Shown here piece after piece: positions 44,601 to 55,300 of a DNA stretch of 64,000 bases. The DNA comes from Asterias amurensis (taxonomy: Eukaryota > Echinodermata > Asteroidea > Forcipulatida > Asteriidae). A program made the position numbers and the translations under genes. Position 1 is the stretch's first letter; each line of letters opens with the position of its first letter. The stretch spans positions 16,239,501 to 16,303,500 of the forward strand of contig NC_092650.1 of NCBI RefSeq assembly GCF_032118995.1, read 5' to 3'. The notes beneath the pieces are model-generated. The model saw nothing but the letters and a program-made list of their open reading frames with translations, searched no databases and was not told the DNA's origin.

Positions 44601-44929
44601 CTGCTGTTGGTGTGTTCTTTCCAGCCATACATATAACTCAATCCTTGAAATTGTAAACCTCTGACTCATTTTCAAGTAGCGGGTCACAAATGAGGTCCAG
44701 CAAACTGCAATTTGTGTTCACCATATAATACTTTGGTGACAATAGTAATCATTACTTTGAACTGAACTGCAGGATCAATTGAATCTACAACATGTATTGC
44801 TCCACTTTGTTTCAATCTTTGCAGGCGGAGAAGTACCAGAAGAAGAATCGCAAGATGTTCATCATCATGATCTTGTCGGTGATTCTAATCGTTCTCATCA
44901 TCATCCTCATCGCCACCAAGTTCAGATGA
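32627..44929 (+). CDS. STX16: Syntaxin-16, complete, 9 exons
   Basis: STX16 is a Qa-SNARE of the trans-Golgi network that acts in endosome-to-Golgi fusion. Exons: 32627-32707 (or to 32800), 34703-34794, 35905-35957, 36883-36989, 38404-38566, 40605-40717, 41779-41922, 43491-43571, 44825-44929. All phases agree, giving 312 aa (short) or 343 aa (long); human forms are about 300-325. The N-terminus [16 protein letters not shown] matches the family and its Vps45-binding peptide. [26 protein letters not shown] and [13 protein letters not shown] follow through the Habc region. The SNARE motif is in exons 7-8, with the zero-layer glutamine encoded by the last codon of exon 7 (CAG, 41920-41922; [15 protein letters not shown]). 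The C-terminal anchor is residues 320-339 of the long form ([20 protein letters not shown]), followed by TKFR. It lies in tandem with Spire, 7.5 kb upstream. Confidence 0.95.
32708..32800 (+). CDS. STX16: Optional 31-codon extension of STX16 exon 1 (alternative donor)
   Basis: Exon 1 has a donor at 32708 (gtgagt) and a stronger one at 32801 (gtaagt). Both leave phase 0, so the 93 bp between them can be included without a frameshift. The segment starts VSIHQPGSH, resembling the optional VSSH segment of vertebrate STX16 isoforms, which is included or skipped. Which form predominates cannot be told from sequence. Confidence 0.65.
33009..33365. mobile_element. Palindromic MITE, ACACGTTGCCTTGGATCGG family, copy 2
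   Basis: TTAA-atgaacacgttgccttgg to ggcaaagtgttcctTTAA, in STX16 intron 1. Both TTAA target copies are intact, unlike copy 1 at 4009. Confidence 0.78.
34322..34516. mobile_element. Half of a family A MITE
   Basis: Only the right half is present, from gaggtctcgaaatcaagcat to ggtgtccagtgcctTTAA, so the palindrome is broken. STX16 intron 1. Confidence 0.7.
36004..36331 (-). repeat. SINE-like element, GGTTTTCCTCCCTCGGG family, copy 1
   Basis: On the minus strand it starts gggtggtacggttggcttgt with a box B-like cagttcgattcctggcc, then gttttccagaccatccgg, and ends in a TTATT-rich tail at 35988-36013. STX16 intron 3. The plus-strand open frame over it is not a gene. Confidence 0.65.
37229..37472. 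mobile_element. GGGCCCAATTTCATAGAGC palindromic element, short-arm variant
   Basis: gggcccaatttaatagagct and agctctatgaaattgggccc ends. Inner arms are tgcttagcatgaaatttctt and complement. STX16 intron 4. Confidence 0.72.
37626..38008. repeat. Foldback repeat, TTATACCTCGGTAACAAACTG family, copy 1
   Basis: ttatacctcggtaacaaact, ttgattggtcgagaaccaat and ggtgtacatcaccttgatcg match 42490-42780. The right end acagcgtgcaacaattgta matches 42950-42968. STX16 intron 4. Confidence 0.65.
38020..38365. repeat. Degenerate minisatellite, ctagaccagactggactag units
   Basis: Imperfect repeats of (t)ctagaccagactggacta and gatcagattagaat-like units, ending about 40 bp before the acceptor of STX16 exon 5. Confidence 0.65.
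38625..38890 (-). repeat. SINE-like element, GGTTTTCCTCCCTCGGG family, copy 2
   Basis: Closely similar to 36004-36331 but lacking about 60 bp of its interior. It has the same box B-like sequence and AT-rich tail (38620-38635). STX16 intron 5. Confidence 0.65.
39088..39147. repeat. Three alternating CG tracts
   Basis: Three copies of taag(c/t)gcgcgcgcg spaced about 30 bp apart, an alternating purine-pyrimidine sequence able to form Z-DNA in principle. Confidence 0.75.
39257..39440. repeat. Long inverted repeat (foldback)
   Basis: Left arm ataaaagggcatttatgaat, cgttcttacacg, gggtcgttgccgtgtgata. The right arm is the complement, ending gtcgctacccttttatt. A short loop, cccctcgccttcggct-like, lies near 39350. 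Confidence 0.75.
39659..39984. mobile_element. Palindromic MITE, family A, copy 6
   Basis: TTAA-aggcattggacactattgg to ggtgtccagtgtcTTTAA. About 60 bp are missing from the right arm compared with full copies. STX16 intron 5. Confidence 0.77.
40037..40560 (-). repeat. Tandem 311-bp duplication carrying two tRNA-like sequences
   Basis: atcaatataaaccacaaggg begins at 40037 and again at 40348. Each copy contains a minus-strand tRNA-like segment (40111-40180 and 40424-40490) with box A tagctcagttggtagagc and box B ggttcgaatcc or ggttcaaatccc. It is the same family as 13435-13870. It ends just before STX16 exon 6 at 40605. Confidence 0.75.
41290..41580 (+). repeat. SINE-like element, CCTGTTTCAG family, copy 3
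   Basis: gtgtgggttcggatcccggt (box B-like) is followed by tttctgctctaccggccagg, gatgatacccaagcc, ggggtaaccctgtttcagcc and ccttgaagtggccttcaggc. It is the most complete of the three copies seen. STX16 intron 6. Confidence 0.65.
41640..41722. repeat. Acceptor-proximal dispersed repeat, copy 3
   Basis: cattaaccaatcagagtgc and ctctctgaggtatttaatta, about 60 bp upstream of STX16 exon 7. Confidence 0.5.
42235..42970. repeat. Large foldback repeat, TTATACCTCGGTAACAAACTG family, copy 2
   Basis: The core 42497-42622 is a near-perfect inverted repeat: acatgattggttctcgacca ... tggtcgagaaccaatcatgt around aacaatcatgcttgtt. Outer segments (ctcctctttt, gtgatgtacaccggt and complements) extend the symmetry. 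A second palindrome at 42830-42968 joins ggtccatgggttttgta to its complement. STX16 intron 7. Confidence 0.75.
43350..43440. repeat. Acceptor-proximal dispersed repeat, copy 4
   Basis: ctctcgacctttcaagatga, then aaactgtctcaggtatttat, ending about 50 bp before STX16 exon 8. Confidence 0.55.
43765..44105. repeat. Repeat with GGCTCTGAAAAGAGCC and TTTCGAACAG module
   Basis: gaagctttgcatggtg, then a short inverted pair (ggttcatacttcctgctaat with its complement near 44010), then ggctctgaaaagagcc and gacgtttcgaacagtatac/ctgctcgtcttcagg. It is related to 9283-9480. STX16 intron 8. Confidence 0.55.
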
Positions 44930-45450
44930 TATTTGCTTTCCCACCCACCATCGTCAAAAAAACATGGAGGACAAGAAATCCGTCTTGCCATTATAAACTC
45001 TGTGAAGAAAAGCACAACTTCCAACCTTGATGTGATGATGATGTTTAAAAGTGATGAACAATGCTGCAAAGGTGCCCCAAATATCTGGACATGTTTACTG
45101 TCAATGACTATCAATGGCTGTCAATAACTTTCAGTGCAGACATCAAAATATTGAAAACATTGAATGCTAGCAATCTTCTAAATTTATTTGAGATGTGCTA
45201 ATGTCATCCCTGCTTGTATCATCGCCCAGAGAATTCCCTAATCTTTCTGACCTTGATGAATGTACCACCGTTTCTTGCAGTACGCACAGGTACCACAAAC
45301 TGCCACAAAGTATCATACCATCCAGGCTAGCATTGGGTGCATGCGTTTCTTCTGTTTCTTCGGCTTGTATACTGTGGACTTGGTCTCCACCGTCTCCTGT
45401 GGTATTTTGTGGCATGAGGTAGTTGGGTAGGAGAGTAGGCAGAAAGTACT

Positions 45451-45456
45451 AATAAA
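45451..45456 (+). terminator. Candidate poly(A) signal of STX16
   Basis: AATAAA (actaataaaatga) about 520 bp after the stop codon, the first hexamer I saw downstream. Confidence 0.4.
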
Positions 45457-46173
45457 ATGACTTGAGTGGCAAATCTCTAGTACTCTGCCGCCCTTCTTGG
45501 TGTCATGATGCTTCTGGTCGCTTTGTATCTGACCTTGATAGTGTCACCACGATAACCAGTATGCCGTAATTCCAATGGTTTGATCGTGCATTGTACACTA
45601 AAGTAGGAGGGAACCAAGCACGGTAGCAGAAAGCACCGGATACACCAGATGAGCTCCAAACAACAACAATAGAGGGCACTGTGCTATTATGTTTAAACTC
45701 TTCAGTCAGCATCACAAAAAAAAAAACACATACGCACACAGCTCTGTGTTGCAGTCACTCTGTGGACATTCCAGTGTTCTGAACACTTAAGGAAAATCTC
45801 ATTCTTCAAAACTGAAAAAACACTTTCTGGACGTGTGTAGGTCCACATAGTACTTGAAGGCCCTTCGTTATGTGGACCTCTTTTGTGCTCAAGTCCACAC
45901 TTCGTATGTAGCGTTTAAAACACACGGTCTTGTGATATTGCTAGTCGTCAGTCATCCAGATGCTTGCAACGCAACTCCTCAAACGACGCGCATTGATGAG
46001 GGACTAATCCGCTCTTCTGTTGGAGAATCAGTTGCGACGGAGACAGGTATGTTCACCTCCAGCTCATCATCATGCATGGCTCACCTCTCATGCTATGTCA
46101 CCACTCGTCTAAAAACCTGTTATGCGGTGCCAGTATTAGTAAACACCAAAGAGAATGACAGTAGGGTTAATTT

Positions 46174-46431
46174 AGGGCTCAATTTCATAGATCTGCTTAC
46201 CATAAGCAAAGAATCAGGGCTTGCGGAAGCAGGTACTTCCACACTTGCGTCAAGCACATTTCATGGGTTAGCAGATAATGTTTGCTTGTGAGCAGGGGTA
46301 TTTCTACATTACGAGGCATTCTTTGCTCACTCAGCTAGCACAGAAATGTGGGCTTGCACAGTAAGTGGAAGGAGAAAAAGAGAGAGTAAGCACAGAGTTT
46401 AATGTGAGCAGAGCCATGAAATTGGGCCCAG
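46174..46431. mobile_element. GGGCCCAATTTCATAGAGC-type palindromic element
   Basis: gggctcaatttcatagatct and agagccatgaaattgggccc ends. The inner parts are diverged (gcaaagaatcagggcttgcg). Confidence 0.65.
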
Positions 46432-46600
46432 GGGTCGATTTCACAAAGAGTTAGGACTCGTCTTATCTCGAGTTAGGACGAGTAACTTGCCTAACTTAGG
46501 ATTAATCTTAAGGTTCGCATGCTACAGTGCAGTGTTGGGACTCGTCCTAAGTCTTAAGATTAGTTTTGAGTTAGGAAGAGTTTTGTGAAATAGACGGCTG
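46431..46600. repeat. TTAGGACTAGTCCTAA palindromic element, copy 2
   Basis: ggggtcgatttcacaaagag and ttttgtgaaatagacggct enclose ttaggactcgtcttatctcg-like arms. It begins exactly where the previous element ends. Confidence 0.7.
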
Positions 46601-47384
46601 GTGTTGTAATGAAGCCATAAAATAAACCCAAAACTATGGAAAAAAGTAAACCTGGGTCCCATGTTTATACAGCTTTTACAAACTTAACATGGTTTGAGGA
46701 TGAACAGTGAACTTTTGCTCCCAGAGGTATTGGAAGTTGACATACTTGTTCCAAAGGGCAACTAGAGGGACCAAGTTTGTCCACTTCCTTAAGGTACGCG
46801 CAAGTCTCGCTCGTACTCAAACTTAATTATTTGGGAGCATTTTGGTCTAACGAGTGAAGGAACCAAACTTGCACACTATACTGGACCCCCATTTTTTAAT
46901 ACGCACCAGACTTGCAGGGTTTAAACTGATGGGAGTTAATATTCTTTTGTCGACCTGATATAAATCAAGTTATATTTGCCGGTCCATTTTTTCATATTCA
47001 ACCTAGTGTTGCAACCATTCCAATAAATCAAGTTTTGACCTCTTCCACATAGGCATAGGCATAGTATACATTTGGTTTTTGAAACTGTTTGATTGTTCTA
47101 ATCATAAATGCAGATGTATACAATAAAACTTAACATGTGAAAATTTCATTTCAAAAGGTGGATGCCAAAATCCTTGGTGAATATGTCCCTACAGGTAGAA
47201 TACTAATCCTTTATAGGACTACAAATATTTTACATAAATAGCCACATTAAAAATCAAGCGAGAAATACATTTAGTCTGGCCCCCATCTCTGATGATGAGC
47301 ATTCAAGTGTTCAGTGTGGGCACTGTATTGGAAACAAGACAAAGTCAGGTGCTTCATGATTCAAGTCTAGTATCCCGGGTTCCT

Positions 47385-47600
47385 TTAAGCTTTTTTGAGG
47401 TATGGCGGACACAATGCTACAACACTGTAAAGTTGTAGTAAAGTTGTGGTAAATTTGTGCGTATTGACCATGAAGTGCGCATTTTAGGCGACGCAGCGTT
47501 TACACGTAAACCTAATGACCACCAACATGGTGAGCGTGGCATCAGTCTCGGCGTGTGACGCGCGCGTATCACGACCGCCATACCTCAAAAATGCTTATTG
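47385..47600. repeat. Palindromic repeat, TTTTTTGAGGTATGGCGG ends
   Basis: aagcttttttgaggtatggc at the left and cgccatacctcaaaaatgct at the right, related to 22815-22935. Confidence 0.6.
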
Positions 47601-49360
47601 CATTTTGTCATGTACACAGAATGCCTTGATGCATATAATCACCACGTCAGTAGCTGTTTCAGTCTGGTAGATCACCCTTTGCTCTATGAATTTACCAATT
47701 GAAAATTATTGTCTGATTTACACACATATATAAAGCAAATTAATATATTCTATCCAATATGCAATTATTTGTCAATTTGTTGTAATTTCTCAGGGTAAAT
47801 CCTTAAATGTTTTTAATAACCCTTGAGTGTTTTTACCAATGAATAAACAAATCTTTAGGTTTTGGGAGGACGTAATGTCAATTATCAAGTTGTGATCTTG
47901 TGACACTTTTGGGTTGTGTTGTGATTGACGCACCAAAACACACACCAATGAATATCAAACCCAAACAGCATGCTTATAGAATACCCCAGAAACTTCTTGA
48001 AAATCAGTATTTTTGTATCTGTGGTCAGTGTAAATTGGACCATCCTAAATTGCTCTTTAGTATTTTTGCCTACAGTATCTTGCATAAGACCACAAAATGC
48101 ACCAAATCAAATATTATTTGTAGCACAACAATTATATTGCAATGTCTCCCCATTGTGATGCTAAGAAAATCAGTTACCCTTTCGCAATTTGCATGAAGTA
48201 TAAAATAGTTATACTCAGTGACCCACCTACACTTTTTTGTTTTTTAAGGCAAAACAAGGCGAATAAATGTTGAATAGCTGTATTTAATACACGTGTATTT
48301 CTACAATAAAATGTTCTGCATTTTGTTGATGTATGAAGCAGTTAATGTTAATATTTCATAATTATTTTTATCTTCAAGCAAACTTTAAATTCTTTATTCT
48401 GAAAGGTCGATCCGCAGAAACATGAGTGTGATATTAACCTTTATTGCAATTGGTCCATATCAAAATCCCCCCTCTTCCAATGCGTTGTTGTCACTCTACT
48501 ACGCTATTTGAAGCTATGCGTCAAGTTTGCTTGAAGATAAATTCATTATCACACGCAGGCATTTGGAATAGAACCCTTGTATTTGTGTATATGTCGTCAA
48601 CACCCCAAACAGTGCCCTCACTGAAGTCAAAGGAATCATTGGCTGAAACTTGTTCGATGTCCGATGTTCGATGTCCGAGTTTTGAGACCTTGGTGACGGC
48701 GGCCTATGCAAGGGTTTTTTCTTTACAGTAAAAGTAAAGTACACTGCGTCCCATATCCCACTTGGCCTTCAACCTCGCTGGACATGGGACGTAGTTCTAA
48801 GCATTATTTTTTTTCCCCCAAATTCCACTCTAAAAAGCCTGTGTGATATTTAATGATGTGCCAAATAATGGAGTAGCTAGCTACTATGTCAATAATAATG
48901 TATTTCTGTCTGTTGCGATTGTAATGATTGATTGTGTATTTATTTAGTATTAGGGGCCCATTTCATGTACAGTTTCGCAGAAAAAGGTACAGTAATACCA
49001 GAAGAAACGTGCAATAATCACACACGCACTCTTGGAATTCGGAAAAATATAGAGTTTGTGTGTCAGATCTCCAACGTGGGCAAAGGTCGAGTTGGATATG
49101 GGACCAAGACGTGCTTTAGTTTCCCGAATTCCAAGTGTGGGTGTTTGATTGCCAAGCAAACTTGACTTGCAGCCTAATTAAAAGCGAGGTGTTGGAACAG
49201 CTGAATGTATTGCGAATAGAGTTTAAACAGCGCAATACGCAGAGTTAAAACAGCGCAATACGCAGGGTGTGATATGTGCCAAGCAATGTACATTTATATT
49301 TACACCTCCTGTTGCCATGGGTCGACCAATCAAAATCAAGGGTTCAAATTTGCTTGAAGA

Positions 49361-49539
49361 TAATAGACCTTATGCATTGACGTCATCCAGCGGCCATCTT
49401 AGTGGAAAAACGGTGACGAAACAATCAAAACGCACAGAATTGTACGCGCGGCACACAGGATTGGCCAATGAACAACCTCCTTCTGACCTCTAGGTGAGGG
49501 CGCCCTACTGAAATGACGTCATATGCATAAGGTCCATTA
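49361..49539. mobile_element. Short inverted-repeat element with CRE-like ends
   Basis: taatagaccttatgca at the left and tgcataaggtccatta at the right (16-bp inverted repeat, one mismatch). Each end has a perfect TGACGTCA just inside (49378-49385 and 49514-49521). 179 bp, non-coding. Confidence 0.7.
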
Positions 49540-49710
49540 TACTTTGTGCACATTAGTGTTTTTGCATGAACCAAAAATGGCTTCTAATCCCAAGTTGTTA
49601 TAACTCACTACACAGCTCTGAGCAATATGCAAAGAGTGCCCTCATTCGGCCGTGCAATAGACCCAAACATAAGATAACTAGAGCTCATTTGAATATTTGT
49701 CATTTGATCA

Positions 49711-50084
49711 TTAAAGCCATTGGACCCTTTCGGTACAGAAAAAAAAAAAAAAGTTCACAGATTTACAAATAATTTACAGGGTTTACAGAAGGTAATGGTG
49801 AAAAACTTCTCTTGAAATATTAGTCCATGAAATGCTTTACTTTTTGAGAAAACGGTAAAACAATATAAATTCTCGTTAACGAGAATTACGGATTTGTTAT
49901 AAACACATGTTATGACACGGCGAAACGCGCGAAAACAGGAGTGGGTTTTCCCGTTATTTTCTCCCGACTCCGATGTCCGATTGAGCCTAAATTTTCACAG
50001 GATTGTTATTTTATATATAAGTTGTGATACACGAAGTGTGGGACTTGGACAATACTGTTTACTGAAAGTGTATAATGGCTTTAA
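49711..50084. mobile_element. TTAA element, AGCCATTGGACCCTTTCGG family (B), copy 1
   Basis: TTAA-agccattggaccctttcgg to gaaagtgtataatggctTTAA. It contains the palindrome attctcgttaacgagaat. A nearly identical copy is at 62753-63125. Confidence 0.82.
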
Positions 50085-51162
50085 TCTGAATTACAGGTGA
50101 TTTTATAAAGCTACCAAAATTAATTTCCAAAGCGGACATTTGTTTTATTCCACTATGTTTGCTTTAAGGGCGACGTTTGATCATGACTAAAACCATTTTC
50201 AAAATGGTAATTTTAATTGATACAAATAAACAATTTATTGATAAAAATGTCTTTAGTTTTTAATAATTTTTTAAAGGAGCTACAACAAATATGAAATGAT
50301 AGGGCAATGAAATACTCAAAAGTTAGTGATTAAACAGAAGCTTTGTTGTTGTTTGTTAAAGTCTATGGTATTTCAATACCGAGTTGGGTTGTATTAAATT
50401 TGTTACTTTAAAACAATACTTTTTAGCACTTTTTGTTTATTTTTAGTACAAGTAATTGTATTCCCGGTAATAAATTCTATACGGTAAAACAGAATGGTGT
50501 ACTAAATGTTAATTGTATTGTAAATACAATGTGTAAACTATCGTTAAACCTGTGAAAAATGTGAATAAATGTCTATTATATAATATAAAAACAGCCAATT
50601 TTTACATCGTTTATTTTTTTCAAAAGTGCAGAAAAGTTGCTAAATGTTTGATGAGATGATAGCTTTCTGACTCTCTCTGCCTAACCTTATACAAATATTT
50701 TTTTTATTCCAAAATAACAGTGGTTGAGCTTTTTTGAAAGTTTGGTGGAAGGGTGGCACACTCATAATACACCACTACACTATGCCAATAACTAAACTTC
50801 CCTACAACTATTTGTGAAATTATTTTTTTTAGAAAATGGGGAGGTCAAACTTTCAAAGATGGGGGGGGGGGGGCACTGGTTCTCCAAGTTTAGATCTGCA
50901 GTCCAAATTAAAAAAAAAAATTAATAAATAGAGACATCAACTACCAGCTATGTAAAATTGAGAAAAAAAATTCTTAGCAATTTTGTTTGTGTGCATAGCA
51001 TATTGCACAAATTTCAGCAGTCTATGTGGAAGTCAAGTTTAGGTCTCTAAAAAATAATTGCCTTTTCAAAAAACAATGCCCTGCTTAAAAATATTCATGC
51101 AAGCCAATCAAGCGTGTAATTTTACAGGTTTCCCTACTGACTGAAGATCATCCATGAGTGTG

Positions 51163-51880
51163 AGCAATAAAACTAACTGACTCATTACAACAACATAATT
51201 ATTTGAAGCATACATGTACAGGTCCATACAATGAATGAAAAGTAATTTTATTTATCCATTTTTTTAGCAATAAAACTAACTGACTCATTACAACAACATA
51301 ATTATTTGAAGCATACATGTACAGGTCCATACCATGAATGAAAAGTAATTTTATTTATCCATTTTTTTAGCAATAAAACTAACTGACTCATTACAACAAC
51401 ATAATTATTTGAAGCATACATGTACAGGTCCATACCATGAATGAAAAGTAATTTTATTTATCCATTTTTTAGCAATAAAACTAACTGACTCATTACAACA
51501 ACAAAATTATTGGAAGCATACATGTACAGGTCCATACAATGAATGAAAAGTAATTTTATTTATCCATTTTTTTAGCAATAAAACTAACTGACTCATTACA
51601 ACAGCATAATTATTTGAAGCATACATGTACAGGTCCATACCATGATTGAAAAGTAGTTTTATTTATCCATTTTTTTTAGCAATAAAACTAACTGACTCAT
51701 TACAACAACATAATTATTGGAAGCATACATGTACAGCCCCATACAATGAATGAAAAGTAGTTTTATTTATCCATTTTTGTAGCAATAAAACTAACTGACT
51801 CATTACAACAACATAATTATTTGAAGCATACATGTACAGGTCCATACAATGAATGAAAAGTAATTTTATTTATCCGTTTT
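51163..51880. repeat. Tandem array, seven copies of a 103-bp unit
   Basis: Units start at 51163, 51266, 51369, 51471, 51574, 51678 and 51781 with agcaataaaactaactgact and end attttatttatccattttt. Copies differ at only a few positions. Each unit has AATAAA on the plus strand and again on the minus strand (ttttatttatcc). Confidence 0.95.
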
Positions 51881-52384
51881 GTTGTTGTCTGGATTAGTTG
51901 AAACTAGATTGAAACTAAATGTTTATGGTTGATTGTACTTGGTCTGAATCCTATTTCTAGATAACGGTGTGTGAGGTATTTTAATTCGGTAGCAGTAATT
52001 GAAGAATACGCCCAATGGTTCAGTAAACCAGTCAAGCGTGACCGTCAAACATTCCTCGTGCCCATTAGCAGTGGCGCGACTACAGGAAAACATGTCGTAA
52101 ATTTGTATTTTTCTATTAACGACAGTCAATAAAAAAAACGGCTCTGTTTTTTTTATTCCATTTGCACCTTTTTGGAGGCAAACAAAGTAAAACTAAAAGT
52201 AAACTAGCGATGTTTAAACAAAAATACTTGGGGGAAGTCCTTTTGATGAAACGTCATTGGATATAATTAGCATAACAAATGAAAGCTACCACATCATTCA
52301 CCATCCATTCGATTACTTAAAATCGAAAGTCACTGATGCGAACCGCATGATGCATATACGCGCACAGAGCCAGCACAGAGAAAC

Positions 52385-55300
52385 ATGGCGGAGCTAAAGA
52401 CAGCTGAACATCGCTCGGAAAACTCAGTTTCTCTCGATAGAATCCTGTCAGCTTTTGACGGCCCGTTGAATGAAGAACAAGCTTGGGCTATCTGCTACCA
52501 GTGTGCCCAGTTTCTCAAGGTGTCATGGTCGGAAGACGATGCAGGGACCCTCACCCGTGGATATAATCTTGAAGGATCGGATGATGTTTACGTTCATAAA
52601 GACGGTTCGGTGACTGTCAGCGTGCGAGGGGTGGATCTACCGCGGGAGAATGGGGAGGAATACACGGCAGGTGGGTGTGATGAAAGCATGGCTCAGTCAT
52701 AATGCATTCATGACAAATTTTCGATCGATTCTTGAAGATTAGGGTGTAGTGTAAACAACTGTCATGTTAACATGCTGAAACAAGTGAAAGAGTCCATAAA
52801 CAAGTTAACATCTATGTTTACATACAGATTGCCGATTGATTTTTATATATATACAAAAAACAAGGAAGAATGGAAATCCTTTTCTTTAAATTAAAGTTTA
52901 ATATTATATTCTTCCCTCAATTAGTACCAAAAGACGAAATTAAATTCCAGTGATTGTATAGGATAATATAAAGATCATGTAACTTATGTTTACAAAATAG
53001 TGACCTTGTGTATTCCAAGGTCTTTCTGGCAGGCGAGATGCTACATTACCCATGGAAATTTTACATTTGTTTTTCTTTCAAAATGTGTATGCATAAATTA
53101 AAAAAAAAGTCTTATTAAACCTAAAGCTGAATAAGTTTTGAGATGTGCTCCTTTCTTCTCATCAAGAGTTAGTCTTGGCCCAAGACTATGGTGCTTGATA
53201 TTGGATAGTGTACAACGCCAAAACGTGCCCACCACGGTATGATTAACTGGACGGCTTGAAATCTAGACGACATGTATACTGGCAAGTAGCTTGCCAGTAA
53301 AGTCTAGATTTCAAGCCGTCCAGTAAACTGAATCATACCGTGGCGGGCGCGCTTTGGCGATTTACAACTGCGCGTAGTACACTATCCAATATCAAGCACC
53401 ATAGTCTTGGGCCAAGACTAATCAAGAATGAGAAAAAAAACAGGTAGTGTGCAAATCCATACAAAATTAAAATCTCCATAAAAAAATAGTCTGCAGGAGG
53501 CTCTCAGCCCCTTTTGTATGTGATGTCACATGTCTTGTTTCCATCATTGTGTAGCTTGGCAACAGACACCTCAGAATAGAGTGAAATGGAGAATTTCCTC
53601 CTCCTGCAGTGTGCTGAAATAGGCTAGAAAGAGATATGTCACGGGTCACTTGGTTTGTATAATGATCTATACTGTATCTGCATGATTAGATTTTTTAATT
53701 TACACAATCTAACATTCTGACCCCTGCCATCCGGCCCAATTCATTTCAAAACTTACATTTTTACACATTTAAATTTTTTCTTTTTAGTCCATTTATTTAT
53801 TTTACCCACCAACCCGGCCACCCACAATTTCTGTGAAACTGTTAAAACATTGATAATTCTGAATGACCCTTTAACACAAAACAACTTTATGTAATGTACC
53901 ATTGTCTTTTTAAATGCAGATATTACTGAAGATGGCCTACAAACAGAGTCTGAGGTTGGTGTATATTTTGTTCATATTGTAAACTTTTGGTACGATTATT
54001 TTTAGTAAACCTTAACAATTTGAATGAAAACAAAAGCCTTCCAAGATCGATACTGTACTCAAAGCTTTGGTTTAAAGGCAGTGGACACTAGTGGTAATTA
54101 CTCAAAATAATTATCAGCATAAAACCTCACTCGGTAACGAGTAATGGGGAGAGGTTGATAGTATAAAACTTTGTGACAAACGGCTCCCTGTGAAATTAGG
54201 TAGTTTTCACGAAAGAACTTATTTTCCATGAATTTGATTTCGAGACCTCAAGTTTAGAACGTGAGGTCTCAAAATGCAAGCATCTGAAAACACACAACTT
54301 CGTGTGACAAGGGTGTTTTTTCTTTCATATTTATCTTGCAACTCCGACGACCAATCTAGCTCAAATTGTCACAGGTTTGTTATTTTATACATATGTTGAG
54401 ATACACCAAGTGCGAAGACTGGTCTTTGACAATTACCAATAGTGTCCAGTGTCTTTAACTCGGGGTTTTGATAGATTTAGCAGTGGGGCCAGTAGGTATT
54501 CAAATTCAAAATAAAAATCAAAGTATCTAAAAATCAACGTACACCTTGGCTTTAGGGTGACAGGAAGGGTTTGTAAGGTGCTTGGGGGAGGGGGGTCCAA
54601 ATGCCCCTTCTTCTTAGTGTGTGCCGCTGATTTGTGTTGTTCTTTCATTAAAAGCGGAGGCAATGTAATAACTTCACTCATAATAAAGGTCAGTTTTAAA
54701 ATGGCCTGAAACTCCCAAGCAAATTGCTGGACCCTCACAACAATATGCAGGTTTAAAGAACACCTGAGGACAAGTCCAAATTCTCTGCACATCTTGGTTC
54801 AGCTATCTGGGTCAGTGTTAAAACACACCCTCTTTTTTTAATGATATCCAAGGCAACGTATCCCTTTAAGAATCAGTCCTGACTATATGGATACATTTGT
54901 AGAGGTTTCACTGCGCTGGTTTGCATTGATGTATTTGATATTCTGTGTTACTGAATAGACATGTCCTTATTGAGTGGCCTTGTCTACTTGGTAAAGTGTG
55001 TTTATTAAATGCAAATTTATTGACCATTATGATGATTCATCATCCTTAAAGACGGGTTGTGTGTTTTTTATGTTTTTTTTGCACATGCGGTTTGTATTGT
55101 TGTTTTTTGCTTTTAAGCTTTTTTGTTGTTAGCGAAATAAAATAGAATTCTCAGAATAAGACCACAGTGAACATATTGTGTTCTTTAAAAACTTGACTTT
55201 AAGGGATTGTAAATTCCTCCAAATTGCACTTTAAGGTCGGTAATTCATAGTGTCTGTCGTGCATTGTAGTTGTACATAATGCAAAGTTTGAATCTTTTTT

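Larger units (their letters stand above)
44930..52384. other. STX16-Spire intergenic region
   Basis: No conserved exon was recognised in 7.5 kb. The first part should be the STX16 3' UTR. The rest is palindromic repeats, a TTAA element, a CRE-bearing inverted-repeat element and a 103-bp tandem array, listed separately. The 145-residue open frame at 45854-46291 runs through an unrelated flank and into a palindromic repeat, so I do not treat it as a gene. Confidence 0.6.

Noticed and set aside
45854..46291. A 145-codon plus-strand open frame downstream of STX16
   Set aside because: No family resemblance, and its 3' part lies in a palindromic repeat; likely 3' UTR or intergenic.
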